A DNA stretch of 20,131 nucleotides, taken from positions 1 to 20,131 of the forward strand of contig JAHAYB010000259.1 in assembly GCA_018384835.1 (NCBI GenBank). Direction: 5' to 3'. Shown one piece after another: positions 1-7,424 of the stretch (the first letter of the stretch is position 1; every line of letters begins with the position of its first letter). This DNA is from Comamonas sp. GTDB taxonomy: Bacteria > Pseudomonadota > Gammaproteobacteria > Burkholderiales > Burkholderiaceae_C. The position numbers and the translations under genes are program-made. A model generated the notes under the pieces. That model searched no databases, was not told where the DNA came from, and saw only the letters and a list, made by a program, of their open reading frames with translations.

Positions 1-189
1 GCCTTCAAACATGGTGGCGTTGGCGTACTCCACGTTCAGGTGGGCGGGGTTGATATCGCCAGACACGGCGGCAAATGCCTGAATATCTTCTTGCGTCACC
101 GTGCGCACCAAGCGAGCCGACTGGCCAACGCTTAGTTCGTCAAAAGTGACGTTTTCCATCCAATCATTATCCAAAGCAGGTTGATTCAT
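1..189 (-). CDS. MaoC-domain protein, 5' part; probable bifunctional enoyl-CoA hydratase/phosphate acetyltransferase
   Basis: Only the first 63 codons are in the window; the gene runs off the left edge. The start is ATG at 189, with an AGGA Shine-Dalgarno-like sequence about 9 nt upstream. A second in-frame ATG (residue 11) is a possible alternative. The peptide contains TFDELSVGQSA, then VTQEDIQAFAAVSGDINPAH, the N-terminal strand and hot-dog region of MaoC-like (R)-specific enoyl-CoA hydratases, with the D-x-NPxH active-site signature. In Burkholderiales this form of the domain is usually fused to a phosphate acetyltransferase domain and encoded close to ackA and fabI. FabI lies directly upstream here, so I infer the bifunctional form, but the second domain is outside the window. 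A stand-alone MaoC dehydratase is the main alternative. Confidence 0.75.
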   Translation of the reverse strand, partial: MNQPALDNDWMENVTFDELSVGQSARLVRTVTQEDIQAFAAVSGDINPAHLNVEYANATMFEG

Positions 190-233
190 TAGATTTTTTC
201 CTATCGCTATCGCAAAACTTGAAACATAAGCAA

Positions 234-263
234 ACACCCACCACAGCCGCGCCGGGTGGGTGT
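234..263 (-). terminator. hairpin after fabI, weak terminator candidate
   Basis: A perfect 9-bp inverted repeat (ACACCCACC at 234-242, GGTGGGTGT at 255-263) with a 12-nt loop lies in the 91-bp gap between fabI and the MaoC-domain gene. Read on the minus strand it is followed by TTTGCTTATGTTT, a broken T-rich run. It may end or attenuate fabI transcription before the next gene. Confidence 0.45.
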
Positions 264-280
264 GGAACTAGGCGCTGGGC

Positions 281-1063
281 TTAGTCCATGGCGTGAACGC
301 CAGCGTCCACATAAATGGTTTGGCCGCTCATGCCGCTGGCAGCGTCCATGCACAGGAAGGCGCTGAGTTGGGCAATTTCTTCCAGTGTCACCAGACGCTT
401 GAGTGGCGCTTTATTGCGGTTGATTTCCATCATCTGGTCAAACTCGGCAATGCCGGAGGAGGCGCGCGTCAAAATCGGGCCGGGCGAGACAGCGTGTACG
501 CGGATATTGTCTGGCCCCAACTCCATGGCCATATAGCGCACCATGGATTCCAAAGCGGCCTTGACGGGGCCCATCACGCCGTAGTTGGGAACCACTTCGC
601 CAGAGCCTAGGTAGGTCATGGACAGCATGGCTCCGCCGCCCTCGGCCATGTGGGGGCGGCACAGTTTGGCCGCTTCGGCAAAGCTGTGGCAAGAGACGTT
701 CACAGCGCGGGCAAAGCCCTCACGCGAGCTATCGACCACATCGCCATGCAGGTCTTCCAGCGGTGCCCAGGCAATGGAGTGAATTAAAAAATCCAGCTTG
801 CCAAACTTCTTTACGGCATGCTCCACCGCTGCTTCTAGTTGGCCGGGCTGCTCTACATCGCAGTTCACCAAATCAACACCAACCGAGTCGGTGAGGGGCT
901 GCACGTATTTACGGGCTTTTTCGTTCAAGCAGGTGGCAACCACATCCGCCCCTTCAGCGCGGAACAACTGGGTGCAACCCCAGGCAATCGAACGGTCGTT
1001 AGCGACCCCCAAAATCAAACCTTTTTTCCCAGCCAAGCTAAAAAGGGAAGAAGCTGAACTCAT
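281..1063 (-). CDS. fabI: enoyl-[acyl-carrier-protein] reductase (NADH)
   Basis: 260-residue SDR-family enoyl-ACP reductase, which performs the last reduction of each fatty-acid elongation cycle in the cytoplasm. The N-terminal nucleotide-binding segment reads GLILGVANDRSIAWG (residues 15-29), typical of FabI. The catalytic pair Tyr-161 and Lys-168 (Y-x6-K), together with the upstream Tyr-151, keeps the same spacing as Tyr-146/156 and Lys-163 of E. coli FabI. The C-terminus SGQTIYVDAG is also characteristic. ATG at 1063 is preceded by GAGG about 6 nt upstream. It lies upstream of and co-directional with the MaoC-domain gene, and divergent from 3-hydroxybutyryl-CoA dehydrogenase, so the shared 357-bp region probably controls both directions. 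Length is normal and there is no sign of damage. Whether this is the main housekeeping FabI or a paralogue linked to short-chain acyl metabolism cannot be told from the window. Confidence 0.93.
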   Translation of the reverse strand: MSSASSLFSLAGKKGLILGVANDRSIAWGCTQLFRAEGADVVATCLNEKARKYVQPLTDSVGVDLVNCDVEQPGQLEAAVEHAVKKFGKLDFLIHSIAWAPLEDLHGDVVDSSREGFARAVNVSCHSFAEAAKLCRPHMAEGGGAMLSMTYLGSGEVVPNYGVMGPVKAALESMVRYMAMELGPDNIRVHAVSPGPILTRASSGIAEFDQMMEINRNKAPLKRLVTLEEIAQLSAFLCMDAASGMSGQTIYVDAGVHAMD

Positions 1064-1163
1064 GAAAACCTCAGTTGAAAAATGAAAAAAAGCGGTAAAA
1101 GGACCGCCACCTGTTAGAACATGTTTACGTTCTTACAAACTGCCTACACCACTATTGGAGTTT

Positions 1164-1178
1164 TTTGCAGCCTGCAAA
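1164..1178. promoter_or_regulatory. perfect palindrome TTTGCAG-C-CTGCAAA, candidate operator
   Basis: Seven-base arms around a single central C, in the divergent control region 245-255 bp upstream of the dehydrogenase start and about 100-115 bp upstream of the fabI start. The perfect dyad is consistent with a homodimeric repressor site; the regulator is not identifiable from the window. Confidence 0.5.
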
Positions 1179-1194
1179 CCGCTCATGCAGAACA

Positions 1195-1212
1195 TATCAG
1201 CAAATGCTGATA
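1195..1212. promoter_or_regulatory. perfect palindrome TATCAGCA-AA-TGCTGATA, candidate operator
   Basis: Eight-base arms around an AA centre give an 18-bp dyad. It lies 17 bp to the right of the previous palindrome (about 31-32 bp centre to centre, near three helical turns), which fits two sites on the same DNA face. MarR-, TetR- or GntR-type regulators use such sites. Confidence 0.55.
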
Positions 1213-1366
1213 CTATGCCAAAAAATACGGGTAAACCACTAATTATCGGTACAAGTAGATACTTTCTTAAGTGTAACGTAGCTGAACCAGTTGTTCCGAA
1301 GCAGCGCCCATCAAGCAAAGGCTGTCAGCAGGCGCTGGGAGTCCAGAAATTAGCTACCATGGCAGT

Positions 1367-1401
1367 TTTCAGGGGATTACCCCTATTTTTGTAACCTGAA
1401 A
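1367..1401 (+). promoter_or_regulatory. overlapping terminator-like and competing hairpins in the leader of the dehydrogenase gene
   Basis: AGGGG (1371-1375) pairs with CCCCT (1380-1384) across a 4-nt ATTA loop and is followed by ATTTTTG, a short intrinsic-terminator-like element. TTTCAGG (1367-1373) can instead pair with CCTGAAA (1395-1401). The two pairings share bases 1371-1373 and so exclude each other. The element ends 5 nt before the ribosome-binding site. It could be an attenuator or the 3' end of an upstream small transcript. Confidence 0.4.
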
Positions 1402-1420
1402 CAACAAAGGAAGTTTCACG

Positions 1421-2269
1421 ATGACGATTGCAACCGTAGGCATTATTGGTGCAGGCACCATGGGTAACGGCATTGCCCAGGTGTGCGCCACCGCAGGTAT
1501 TGATGTGGTGATGGTCGATATTTCACAAGAAGCGGTGGAGCGCGGCCTAGCCACCGTGGCCAATAGCCTAGAGCGCCTGCTGAAAAAAGAAAAAATCACC
1601 CAAGCTGACAAAGACGCAGCCCTGGGGCGCATCAAAATCTCCACCGACTACAACGACTTCAAAGCCGCTGATATCGTGATTGAAGCGGCCACCGAGAACT
1701 ACGACCTGAAGCTAAAAATCCTCAAACAGGTCGATGCCCTAGTCGGCCCCGAGGTCATCATTGCCTCTAACACCTCATCTATCTCGATTACCAAGCTGGC
1801 CGCAGCTACCAGCCGTGCCGATAAGTTCATCGGTATGCACTTCTTCAACCCCGTGCCTATGATGAAGCTGGTGGAGCTTATTGGCGGCCTGCAAACCTCC
1901 AATGAAACCCAAGCTGCCGTTAAAGCGCTGGCCGAGCGCCTAGGCAAATCACCCATTGCGGTGAAAAACGCCTCAGGCTTTGTGGTCAACCGCATCCTGA
2001 TTCCCATGATTAACGAAGCCTTCTTCGTCTTGGCTGAGGGCTTGGCCACCGCCGAAGACATCGACGCAGGCATGAAGCTGGGCTGCAACCACCCGATTGG
2101 CCCTCTGGCCCTGGCCGACATGATTGGCCTGGATGTGTGCTTGGCCATTATGGAAGTGCTCTATAGCGATTTTGCCGACAGCAAATACCGCCCCAGCCCC
2201 CTGCTCAAAGAATACGTGGCCGCTGGCCGCTTGGGTCGTAAAACCAAGCAAGGCGTTTATAGCTACTGA
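1421..2269 (+). CDS. 3-hydroxybutyryl-CoA dehydrogenase (NAD-dependent 3-hydroxyacyl-CoA dehydrogenase family)
   Basis: 282-residue enzyme of the HBD/PaaH type, interconverting (S)-3-hydroxybutyryl-CoA and acetoacetyl-CoA with NAD(P). The Rossmann motif GAGTMG is at residues 10-15. The catalytic set Ser-119, His-140 (in MHFFNPVP), Glu-152 and Asn-190 is present with the spacing known from mitochondrial 3-hydroxyacyl-CoA dehydrogenase. The C-terminal dimerisation domain contains GFVVNRILIPMINEA and HPIGPLALADMIGLDV. Length matches the short single-function family; there is no fused hydratase. ATG at 1421 has AAGGAAG 7 nt upstream, a strong ribosome-binding site. It is transcribed away from fabI, and the leader may be attenuated. 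It probably serves butyrate or C4 acyl-CoA turnover; paaH of phenylacetate degradation is an alternative name, but no paa genes are nearby. Confidence 0.93.
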   Translation: MTIATVGIIGAGTMGNGIAQVCATAGIDVVMVDISQEAVERGLATVANSLERLLKKEKITQADKDAALGRIKISTDYNDFKAADIVIEAATENYDLKLKILKQVDALVGPEVIIASNTSSISITKLAAATSRADKFIGMHFFNPVPMMKLVELIGGLQTSNETQAAVKALAERLGKSPIAVKNASGFVVNRILIPMINEAFFVLAEGLATAEDIDAGMKLGCNHPIGPLALADMIGLDVCLAIMEVLYSDFADSKYRPSPLLKEYVAAGRLGRKTKQGVYSY

Positions 2270-2285
2270 TAGCGGTTAAAACGCA

Positions 2286-2322
2286 CACCACCGCCTATTG
2301 CGCAATGCCATAGGCGGTGGTG
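2286..2322. terminator. 13-bp hairpin between convergent genes
   Basis: CACCACCGCCTAT (2286-2298) and its perfect complement (2310-2322) flank an 11-nt loop, 17 bp after the dehydrogenase stop and before the hisF 3' end. The GC-rich stem is long, but neither strand has a proper T run (the minus side has TGCGTTTTAA). Position suggests a bidirectional terminator or transcript-end stabiliser. Confidence 0.6.
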
Positions 2323-2404
2323 AGAACCCTAGATTAGAGAAGAGGGCAGTATCTGTACCCGCTAGATACTTGCCCCACGGGGAGAAAGCGCTTCAAAGCG
2401 CCAA

Positions 2405-3241
2405 TCAAAGCGCAACTGCAATGCCATGCTGGCGCATAAAGGCTTTGGCCTGCCCCACGGTAAAGGTGCCAAAGTGAAAGATGCTGGCCGCAAGCACCGC
2501 ATCAGCACCGCCTTGCAACACCCCATCGACCAAGTGCTGCAAATCACCCACCCCGCCCGAAGCAATCACCGGCACGGGTGCCACCGCATCGCTTACAGCG
2601 CGGGTCAGCCCCAAGTCAAAGCCGTTTTTCATACCGTCGCGCTCCATGCTGGTGAGTAGCACCTCGCCAGCGCCGCGCTGCACCAGCTCTTTGGCCCAGC
2701 GCACGGCATCCAGCCCGGTGTTGTGATTGCCGCCGTGGGTATAAACATCCCAGCCGGGGCCTACGGGCTGGCCTTGCGCGTCTAGGCGCTGCTCGTCTTC
2801 GCTGCTGCGGCGTTTGGCATCAATGGCGACCATGATGCGCTGGCTGCCAAAGGCTGCGGCTGCGGCATCAATCAGGCCGGGGTTGCTCACGGCTGCGGAG
2901 TTGATGCTGGCTTTGCTCACCCCCACATCAAACAGGCGGGCAATATCTTCCATAGAGCGCACGCCGCCGCCCATGGTCAGCGGCACGGTAATGTTTTGCA
3001 CCACCGCCTGCACCATGGGCAGCACCAGGGCACGCTCGTCGGTGGTGGCGGTAATGTCTAGAAATGCCAGCTCATCTGCGCCTTGCTCGCAATAGCGCTG
3101 GGCGATTTCTACGGGGTCGCCAGCGTCGCGCAAGCCGACGAAATTCACCCCCTTGACGACGCGGCCAGCGGCCACATCCAAGCAAGGAATGATGCGTTTA
3201 ATACCCGAAGTTACAGAAGCAGATGCGTTAGCGCTAGACAT
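2405..3241 (-). CDS. hisF: imidazole glycerol phosphate synthase, cyclase subunit
   Basis: HisF forms the (beta/alpha)8 barrel subunit that turns PRFAR plus ammonia from HisH into imidazole glycerol phosphate and AICAR in histidine synthesis. The catalytic aspartates are visible: Asp-22 in RIIPCLDV (Asp-11 in other HisF) and Asp-141 in VAIDAKR (Asp-130). The family stretches [18 protein letters not shown] and [12 protein letters not shown] are intact. I chose ATG at 3241 (278 aa); a TTG four codons upstream (3253) is possible, and neither has a strong Shine-Dalgarno. Either start leaves an N-terminal extension of about 11-15 residues compared with typical HisF. The loop after AIDAKR (about residues 145-165) is somewhat long. 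Unusually, hisF stands alone: no hisH, hisA or hisI is adjacent. Confidence 0.95.
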   Translation of the reverse strand: MSSANASASVTSGIKRIIPCLDVAAGRVVKGVNFVGLRDAGDPVEIAQRYCEQGADELAFLDITATTDERALVLPMVQAVVQNITVPLTMGGGVRSMEDIARLFDVGVSKASINSAAVSNPGLIDAAAAAFGSQRIMVAIDAKRRSSEDEQRLDAQGQPVGPGWDVYTHGGNHNTGLDAVRWAKELVQRGAGEVLLTSMERDGMKNGFDLGLTRAVSDAVAPVPVIASGGVGDLQHLVDGVLQGGADAVLAASIFHFGTFTVGQAKAFMRQHGIAVAL

Positions 3242-3371
3242 GATGGTGTTCAATCCAGTTGGTCTGAGTCAAAAAAGAGGGGGCAAGATAACACGCCTCA
3301 AGCAGCAAATAAAGCGTTAGTGCAGAAAAAATTCGCCCAAAGGCAGCACAAGCGGCGACTATGATGAGGGC

Positions 3372-4325
3372 ATGAGTTTCTTTGCCGTCCTCTTGGCCTT
3401 GATGCTGGAGCAAGGTCGCCCCCTCTCTTCCCAGCACCCTGCACGCCAAGGTTTTGGCGCTTGGATCGTTTCTGTGCGGCGTTGGATTTTGCAAGCACCG
3501 CAGCGCCATCACAGCCCATGGCTGGCGTGGAGTTTGGCGGCGCTACCAGTCACGGTGTTGGTGATGCTGTTGTACTGGTTGGTGCTGTGGCTGGCCTGGC
3601 CTTTGGCGCTGCTCTATAGCGTGTTGGTGTTGTATGTGTGCTTGGGCTTTCAGCAATGCGGCCTGCACCTGCGGCGCATACGCCATGCTTTGGCTAATGA
3701 TGACCTGGCCAGCGCCCAGCAGGCTTGGCACGATTGGCAGCGCCCCGCGCCCTGCCCGCAGCCCCCCGCGTTTTCACAGCCAAACGCGCATAGCCACTGG
3801 GATTGGGGCACTTTGCTGCACCAAACCTTGGTCTATGCCGTGCTGCAAGCGCAGCAGCAGGTGTTTGGTGTGCTGTTTTGGTTTACCGTCGGCAGCTTGC
3901 TGGGGGTGGGGCCAGCAGCGGTAGTGCTGTACCGCGCTAGCGGCCATTTGGCTTGGCGCTGGCAGGCACAAGCACAACCACAAGCACAAGCGCAAGCGCA
4001 GTTGCCAGCGCTGGCCGTGTGTAGTCGGCTGGTTTGGGCGTGGCTCAATTGGCTACCAGCGCGGTTAACAGCCATTGGCTTTGCCATTGTGGGCAGCTTT
4101 GATAGTGCAATGGATGCTTGGCGTACCCATGCCAGCACCCAGCCGCAAGACCACCAGGGCGTTGTGTTGGCCGCCGCATCAGGTGCCTTAGACGTAGATT
4201 TAGGCAGTCCACAATCCATGCTGGATTTGCAGCATATCGACGGCCTGACCAGCCTGACGCGCCGCCTGGTCGCCATGTGGCTGCTACTGTTGGCGCTACT
4301 CACCCTGGGGCGCTTGCTGGGTTAA
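3372..4325 (+). CDS. CobD/CbiB-family (AmpE-like) integral membrane protein
   Basis: 317 residues beginning MSFFAVLLALMLEQGRPL, the N-terminal signature of the betaproteobacterial CobD/CbiB/AmpE-like family. Hydrophobic segments are visible at about 1-12, 51-93 (probably two helices), 165-187 and 297-316. The soluble stretch between them contains HALANDDLASAQQAW. Residues 198-210 form an alternating Gln-Ala tract (one Pro) encoded by near-perfect hexamer repeats. True CobD/CbiB makes adenosylcobinamide phosphate in cobalamin synthesis, but no other cobalamin gene is near, and in Burkholderiales this gene commonly sits by orn/rsgA. An AmpE-like envelope role is therefore equally possible. GAGGG precedes the ATG but is very close to it. 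It diverges from hisF across 130 bp and converges with rsgA 32 bp downstream. Confidence 0.75.
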   Translation: MSFFAVLLALMLEQGRPLSSQHPARQGFGAWIVSVRRWILQAPQRHHSPWLAWSLAALPVTVLVMLLYWLVLWLAWPLALLYSVLVLYVCLGFQQCGLHLRRIRHALANDDLASAQQAWHDWQRPAPCPQPPAFSQPNAHSHWDWGTLLHQTLVYAVLQAQQQVFGVLFWFTVGSLLGVGPAAVVLYRASGHLAWRWQAQAQPQAQAQAQLPALAVCSRLVWAWLNWLPARLTAIGFAIVGSFDSAMDAWRTHASTQPQDHQGVVLAAASGALDVDLGSPQSMLDLQHIDGLTSLTRRLVAMWLLLLALLTLGRLLG

Positions 4326-4357
4326 GACAACCTGCTCAACGCCCAATTCCATACCTC

Positions 4358-5344
4358 TCAATACAAGCTGTACTCACTCAACTCGTCAAACAACTGGGCA
4401 TACAGGCGGTGGCGGCTAGCGGCTAGCTGACCTGTTTCTAAAGGCTGGTTTGGCGCTTGCAGGTTGGCCAGCACGGCACAACCCGGCTCGTGCAGATGGG
4501 TGCAGTTGTGAAACTTGCAGCCCTGCGCCGCCAGCGCTGCTATATCAGGCATGTAATGCGCCAAGGCAGCAGGCAGGATGTGGTGCAGGCCAAACTCCTG
4601 AAAACCGGGCGAATCCATCAAGGCACTGCGCCGCGCCTCGTCCAGCCAGTACAAGGTGGTGCTGGTGGTGGTGTGGCGACCCGAGTTCAGCGCCTGAGAA
4701 ATTGCTGCCGTAGCCGCCTGCGCCTGCGGAACCAGGCTGTTAATCAAGGTGCTTTTGCCCGTGCCCGAGGGGCCTAGCACCAGCGTGGTTTTGCCTGACA
4801 GCAACGCCCTGAGCTGCTCGGTTTGCGCCTGGGCTTGTGCACCACGCAAACCGGAAAGCTGCAAGTCCAGCACCGGGTGCATGGCGCGGTAGGGTTCCAG
4901 CCGCTGCCAAGCCTGGGCAAAAGGAGCCGCCAAATCGCTTTTATTCAGCGCAATGATGGGGGTGATACCCGCCTCTGCCGCCGCAATCAGGGCGCGTGCC
5001 AACTGGCTTTCGGAGAACACCGGCTCGGCGGCCAGCAAAATCAGCACCTGGTCGATATTGGCGGCAAAGGATTTGGTGCGTACCTCGTCCTGGCGATAGA
5101 GCAGGTTACGCCGGGGCTGCACCCGCTCAATGCTGCCCTCTTCCCCCTGGCCGGGCGGGGCGGGCAGCCAGAGCACGGCATCGCCCACCACGGCCTGGTT
5201 TTTCTTGCCGCGTGGGTGGCAGATGCGGCGGCTGCCATCCGGCGTTTCCACCACGCTATGGCGGCCATGGCTGGCAACGACTAAGCCTTCTAACAGGGCT
5301 TGCGCGGCAGAGGGGTCGGGCGAAGGGCGCTTTTTAGACTTCAT
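4358..5344 (-). CDS. rsgA: ribosome small-subunit-dependent GTPase A
   Basis: 328-residue circularly permuted GTPase that acts in late 30S subunit maturation. Domains in order: an N-terminal OB fold (about 20-80); the permuted G domain with G4 NKSD (134-137) before G1 GPSGTGKST (191-199); the switch GRHTTT (223-228); and G3 DSPG (244-247). The C-terminal zinc knuckle is built from Cys-276, Cys-281, His-283 and Cys-289. All key residues are present and the length is normal. Its ATG (5344-5342) overlaps the TGA of the upstream M48 protease gene in an ATGA junction, so translation is probably coupled and the two share a transcript. It converges with the CobD-like gene, stop to stop 32 bp apart. 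Confidence 0.95.
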   Translation of the reverse strand: MKSKKRPSPDPSAAQALLEGLVVASHGRHSVVETPDGSRRICHPRGKKNQAVVGDAVLWLPAPPGQGEEGSIERVQPRRNLLYRQDEVRTKSFAANIDQVLILLAAEPVFSESQLARALIAAAEAGITPIIALNKSDLAAPFAQAWQRLEPYRAMHPVLDLQLSGLRGAQAQAQTEQLRALLSGKTTLVLGPSGTGKSTLINSLVPQAQAATAAISQALNSGRHTTTSTTLYWLDEARRSALMDSPGFQEFGLHHILPAALAHYMPDIAALAAQGCKFHNCTHLHEPGCAVLANLQAPNQPLETGQLAASRHRLYAQLFDELSEYSLY

Positions 5345-6648
5345 AACTTGGCCAGACGCTCCAGCGCCGGCGGGTGGGAATAGTAAACACGGGCATACAA
5401 GGGGTCAGGGGTGAGGGTGCTGGCATTGTCTTTGTACAGCTTCAGTAGTGCCGAAGCCAGCGCCTCGGGCTGGGCGTTTTGCGCAGCGTAGGCATCGGCC
5501 TGAAACTCGTCACGGCGTGAAAAATGGGCAGACAGCGGCGCAATCCAAAAACCCAGCACCGGCATCGCCAACATAAACAGCAGCAGTGCCAACGCCTGCA
5601 TTTGGTGGGGCTGACCCAACGCCAACTCCAGCGAGGGCTGCACACCCAGCCCCGCATAAAACCAAGTCTGCTGGCACAGCCAACCCAGCAGCGCCAGACC
5701 GCCCAAGCTAGCGGCAAACATCCACACCATGCGCTTGGTGATATGGCGATGCTTGAAATGCCCCAGCTCATGCGCCAGCACGGCCTGGATTTCATCGGCA
5801 TTCAACTGGCGCAGCAGGGTATCGAAAAACACCACCCGCTTGGCCTTGCCCAGCCCGGTGAAATAGGCGTTGGCGTGTGCCGAGCGGCGGCTGCCATCCA
5901 TGACAAACAGCCCCTGGGCAGAAAAGCCGCAACGCTGCATCAAGGCGGTTACTTGCTGCTTCAGGGCAGCGTCTTCCAGCGGCTCGAACTTATTGAACAG
6001 CGGCGCGATAAAGCTGGGGAAAATCCACAGCATCAGCAACTGAAAGCCGCTCCACAGCAACCACGCCCATAGCCACCACCAGGTACCTGTGGCCTGCATC
6101 ACCCACAAAATCGCTGCCAGCAGCGGTGCGCCAATCAGCAAACCTAGCACGCTACCCTTGATGGCATCTTGCAACCACAAGCGCCAAGTCATCTGGTTAA
6201 AGCCAAAGCGCTGTTCCAGCACGAAGGTGGCATAGAGGGAAAACGGCAGCTCCAACACCGCCCCGATGGCGATAAAGGCCAGCACCAGCGCCACCTGCTG
6301 CGCCAAGCCGCTCAAGCCCAGCGCCAGCAACCCGTGGTGCAGGGCATCCAGCCCGCCCAGCAGCGTCCAGCCCAGCAGCACGGCCACGCTCCAAGCCATA
6401 TTCAGCAGCCCCATGCGTGCCTTGGCCAGGGTGTAGTCGGCAGCTTTTTGGTGCGCCGCCAGCGGAATCTGCTCGGCAAAAGGCGCAGGCACAGCGCCTC
6501 GGTGCTGCGCCACATGGCGCACTTGGCGGCTCAATAGCCACAATTGCAGCCCCAGTTGCAACACCAGCGCCAGGGCGAACACCAGCGTCCACAGCAGCGC
6601 GGGCGACCAGCCCAGGGCAGCAGCAGGGGCGGAGGGGAAATCAGTCAT
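5341..6648 (-). CDS. M48-family (Ste24/CAAX-type) zinc metalloprotease, integral membrane
   Basis: 435-residue membrane protease of peptidase family M48A. The zinc site is complete: HELGH at 293-297 supplies two histidines and the catalytic Glu, and Glu-381 in [11 protein letters not shown] is the third ligand. Hydrophobic helices are seen near 17-39, 82-100, 108-132, 163-185, 189-212, 308-326 and 350-372, matching the multi-helix Ste24 architecture rather than the shorter HtpX. The segment [17 protein letters not shown], between helices, is a conserved Ste24 stretch. The bacterial role is probably cleavage or quality control of membrane proteins, since bacteria lack the farnesylated a-factor substrate. 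Start ATG at 6648 has no strong Shine-Dalgarno. It is the first gene of a two-gene unit with rsgA and diverges from orn across 50 bp. Confidence 0.9.
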   Translation of the reverse strand: MTDFPSAPAAALGWSPALLWTLVFALALVLQLGLQLWLLSRQVRHVAQHRGAVPAPFAEQIPLAAHQKAADYTLAKARMGLLNMAWSVAVLLGWTLLGGLDALHHGLLALGLSGLAQQVALVLAFIAIGAVLELPFSLYATFVLEQRFGFNQMTWRLWLQDAIKGSVLGLLIGAPLLAAILWVMQATGTWWWLWAWLLWSGFQLLMLWIFPSFIAPLFNKFEPLEDAALKQQVTALMQRCGFSAQGLFVMDGSRRSAHANAYFTGLGKAKRVVFFDTLLRQLNADEIQAVLAHELGHFKHRHITKRMVWMFAASLGGLALLGWLCQQTWFYAGLGVQPSLELALGQPHQMQALALLLFMLAMPVLGFWIAPLSAHFSRRDEFQADAYAAQNAQPEALASALLKLYKDNASTLTPDPLYARVYYSHPPALERLAKL

Positions 6649-6698
6649 ACATCACACTCAATCGTTACGGCGCGGCAAGTGTAGGCGACAATTTGGCC

Positions 6699-7358
6699 AT
6701 GTCTTACGCACCTTCTTCCCCACCCCACACCCTCCATACCCACGTATCCCCCTCCAGCCTTGAAGCTGCGGCCAGCCACGGCACAGCCCAAGCGCTGCCG
6801 CCCTTGCCCAAGTCCGACCTCAACCTGGTCTGGCTGGATTGCGAAATGAGCGGCCTAGACCCCCACAAAGAGCGCATTTTGGAAATTGCCGTCATCGTCA
6901 CCGACCCGCATTTGCAAGTGCGCGTGCCCGGCCCGGTGCTAGCCATTCACCAAGACGACGCACTACTGGCCGCCATGGATGCTTGGAACAAAGGCGCACA
7001 CAGCCGCAGCGGCCTGATTGAGCGCGTTAAAACCTCCACCATCGACGAAGCCGCCGCGCAAGAGCAGGTGCTGGCCTTTCTGCGCCGCTACGTGCCCAAG
7101 GGCAAAGTGCCCCTGTGCGGCAATAGCATCAGCCAGGACAGGCGCTTTCTGCGCCGTTATATGCCGGGGCTGGATGCGTTTTTTCACTACCGCAATGTGG
7201 ATGTCAGCACCTTCAAAGAGCTGGCGCTGCGCTGGCAGCCCGCGCTGGTCAAGGGCTTTAAGAAAGCACAGCGCCATACCGCCCTGGCCGATGTGCATGA
7301 ATCTATTGATGAGCTGCTGTACTACCGCCAGCATTTTTTGCAGCCTTCATCTTCGTAG
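6699..7358 (+). CDS. orn: oligoribonuclease
   Basis: DEDDh 3'-5' exoribonuclease that degrades 2-5 nt RNAs and pGpG, the last steps of RNA and c-di-GMP breakdown. The acidic set is complete: Asp-47 and Glu-49 in [12 protein letters not shown], Asp-147 in NSISQDRRF, and His-193 and Asp-198 in [12 protein letters not shown]. From ATG at 6699 the protein is 219 aa, with about 40 residues (Ser/Pro/His-rich, low complexity) before the usual start of the domain. The reading frame is open further upstream, to 6417, but that part lies inside the divergent protease gene. No clear Shine-Dalgarno precedes 6699, and no later in-frame ATG precedes the LVWLDCEM motif. serB follows 66 bp downstream. Confidence 0.93.
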   Translation: MSYAPSSPPHTLHTHVSPSSLEAAASHGTAQALPPLPKSDLNLVWLDCEMSGLDPHKERILEIAVIVTDPHLQVRVPGPVLAIHQDDALLAAMDAWNKGAHSRSGLIERVKTSTIDEAAAQEQVLAFLRRYVPKGKVPLCGNSISQDRRFLRRYMPGLDAFFHYRNVDVSTFKELALRWQPALVKGFKKAQRHTALADVHESIDELLYYRQHFLQPSSS

Positions 7359-7424
7359 GGATATTTTTTCCTTGAATTTTCAATAATTTACCAACACACA
7401 ACACACAAAGGAGTGTCATTGACC

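Larger units (their letters stand above)
1064..1420. promoter_or_regulatory. divergent control region between fabI and 3-hydroxybutyryl-CoA dehydrogenase
   Basis: 357 bp without a convincing gene, visibly more AT-rich than its flanks. It holds, in order: a small GCGGT/ACCGC hairpin (1092-1096/1103-1107) in the fabI leader; an AGAAC-N8-GTTCT inverted repeat (1116-1133); two perfect palindromes (1164-1178 and 1195-1212); and a pair of overlapping hairpins just before the dehydrogenase start (1367-1401). No clear sigma-70 promoter could be fixed by eye. Confidence 0.6.

Noticed and set aside
1155..1394. 79-codon open frame (TTG start) in the fabI/dehydrogenase gap
   Set aside because: No ATG start, no ribosome-binding site, no recognisable protein features, and it runs through the palindromes and the terminator-like hairpin.
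6417..6698. Upstream extension of the orn reading frame
   Set aside because: It lies inside the divergent M48 protease gene and has no family similarity; ATG at 6699 is a better start.
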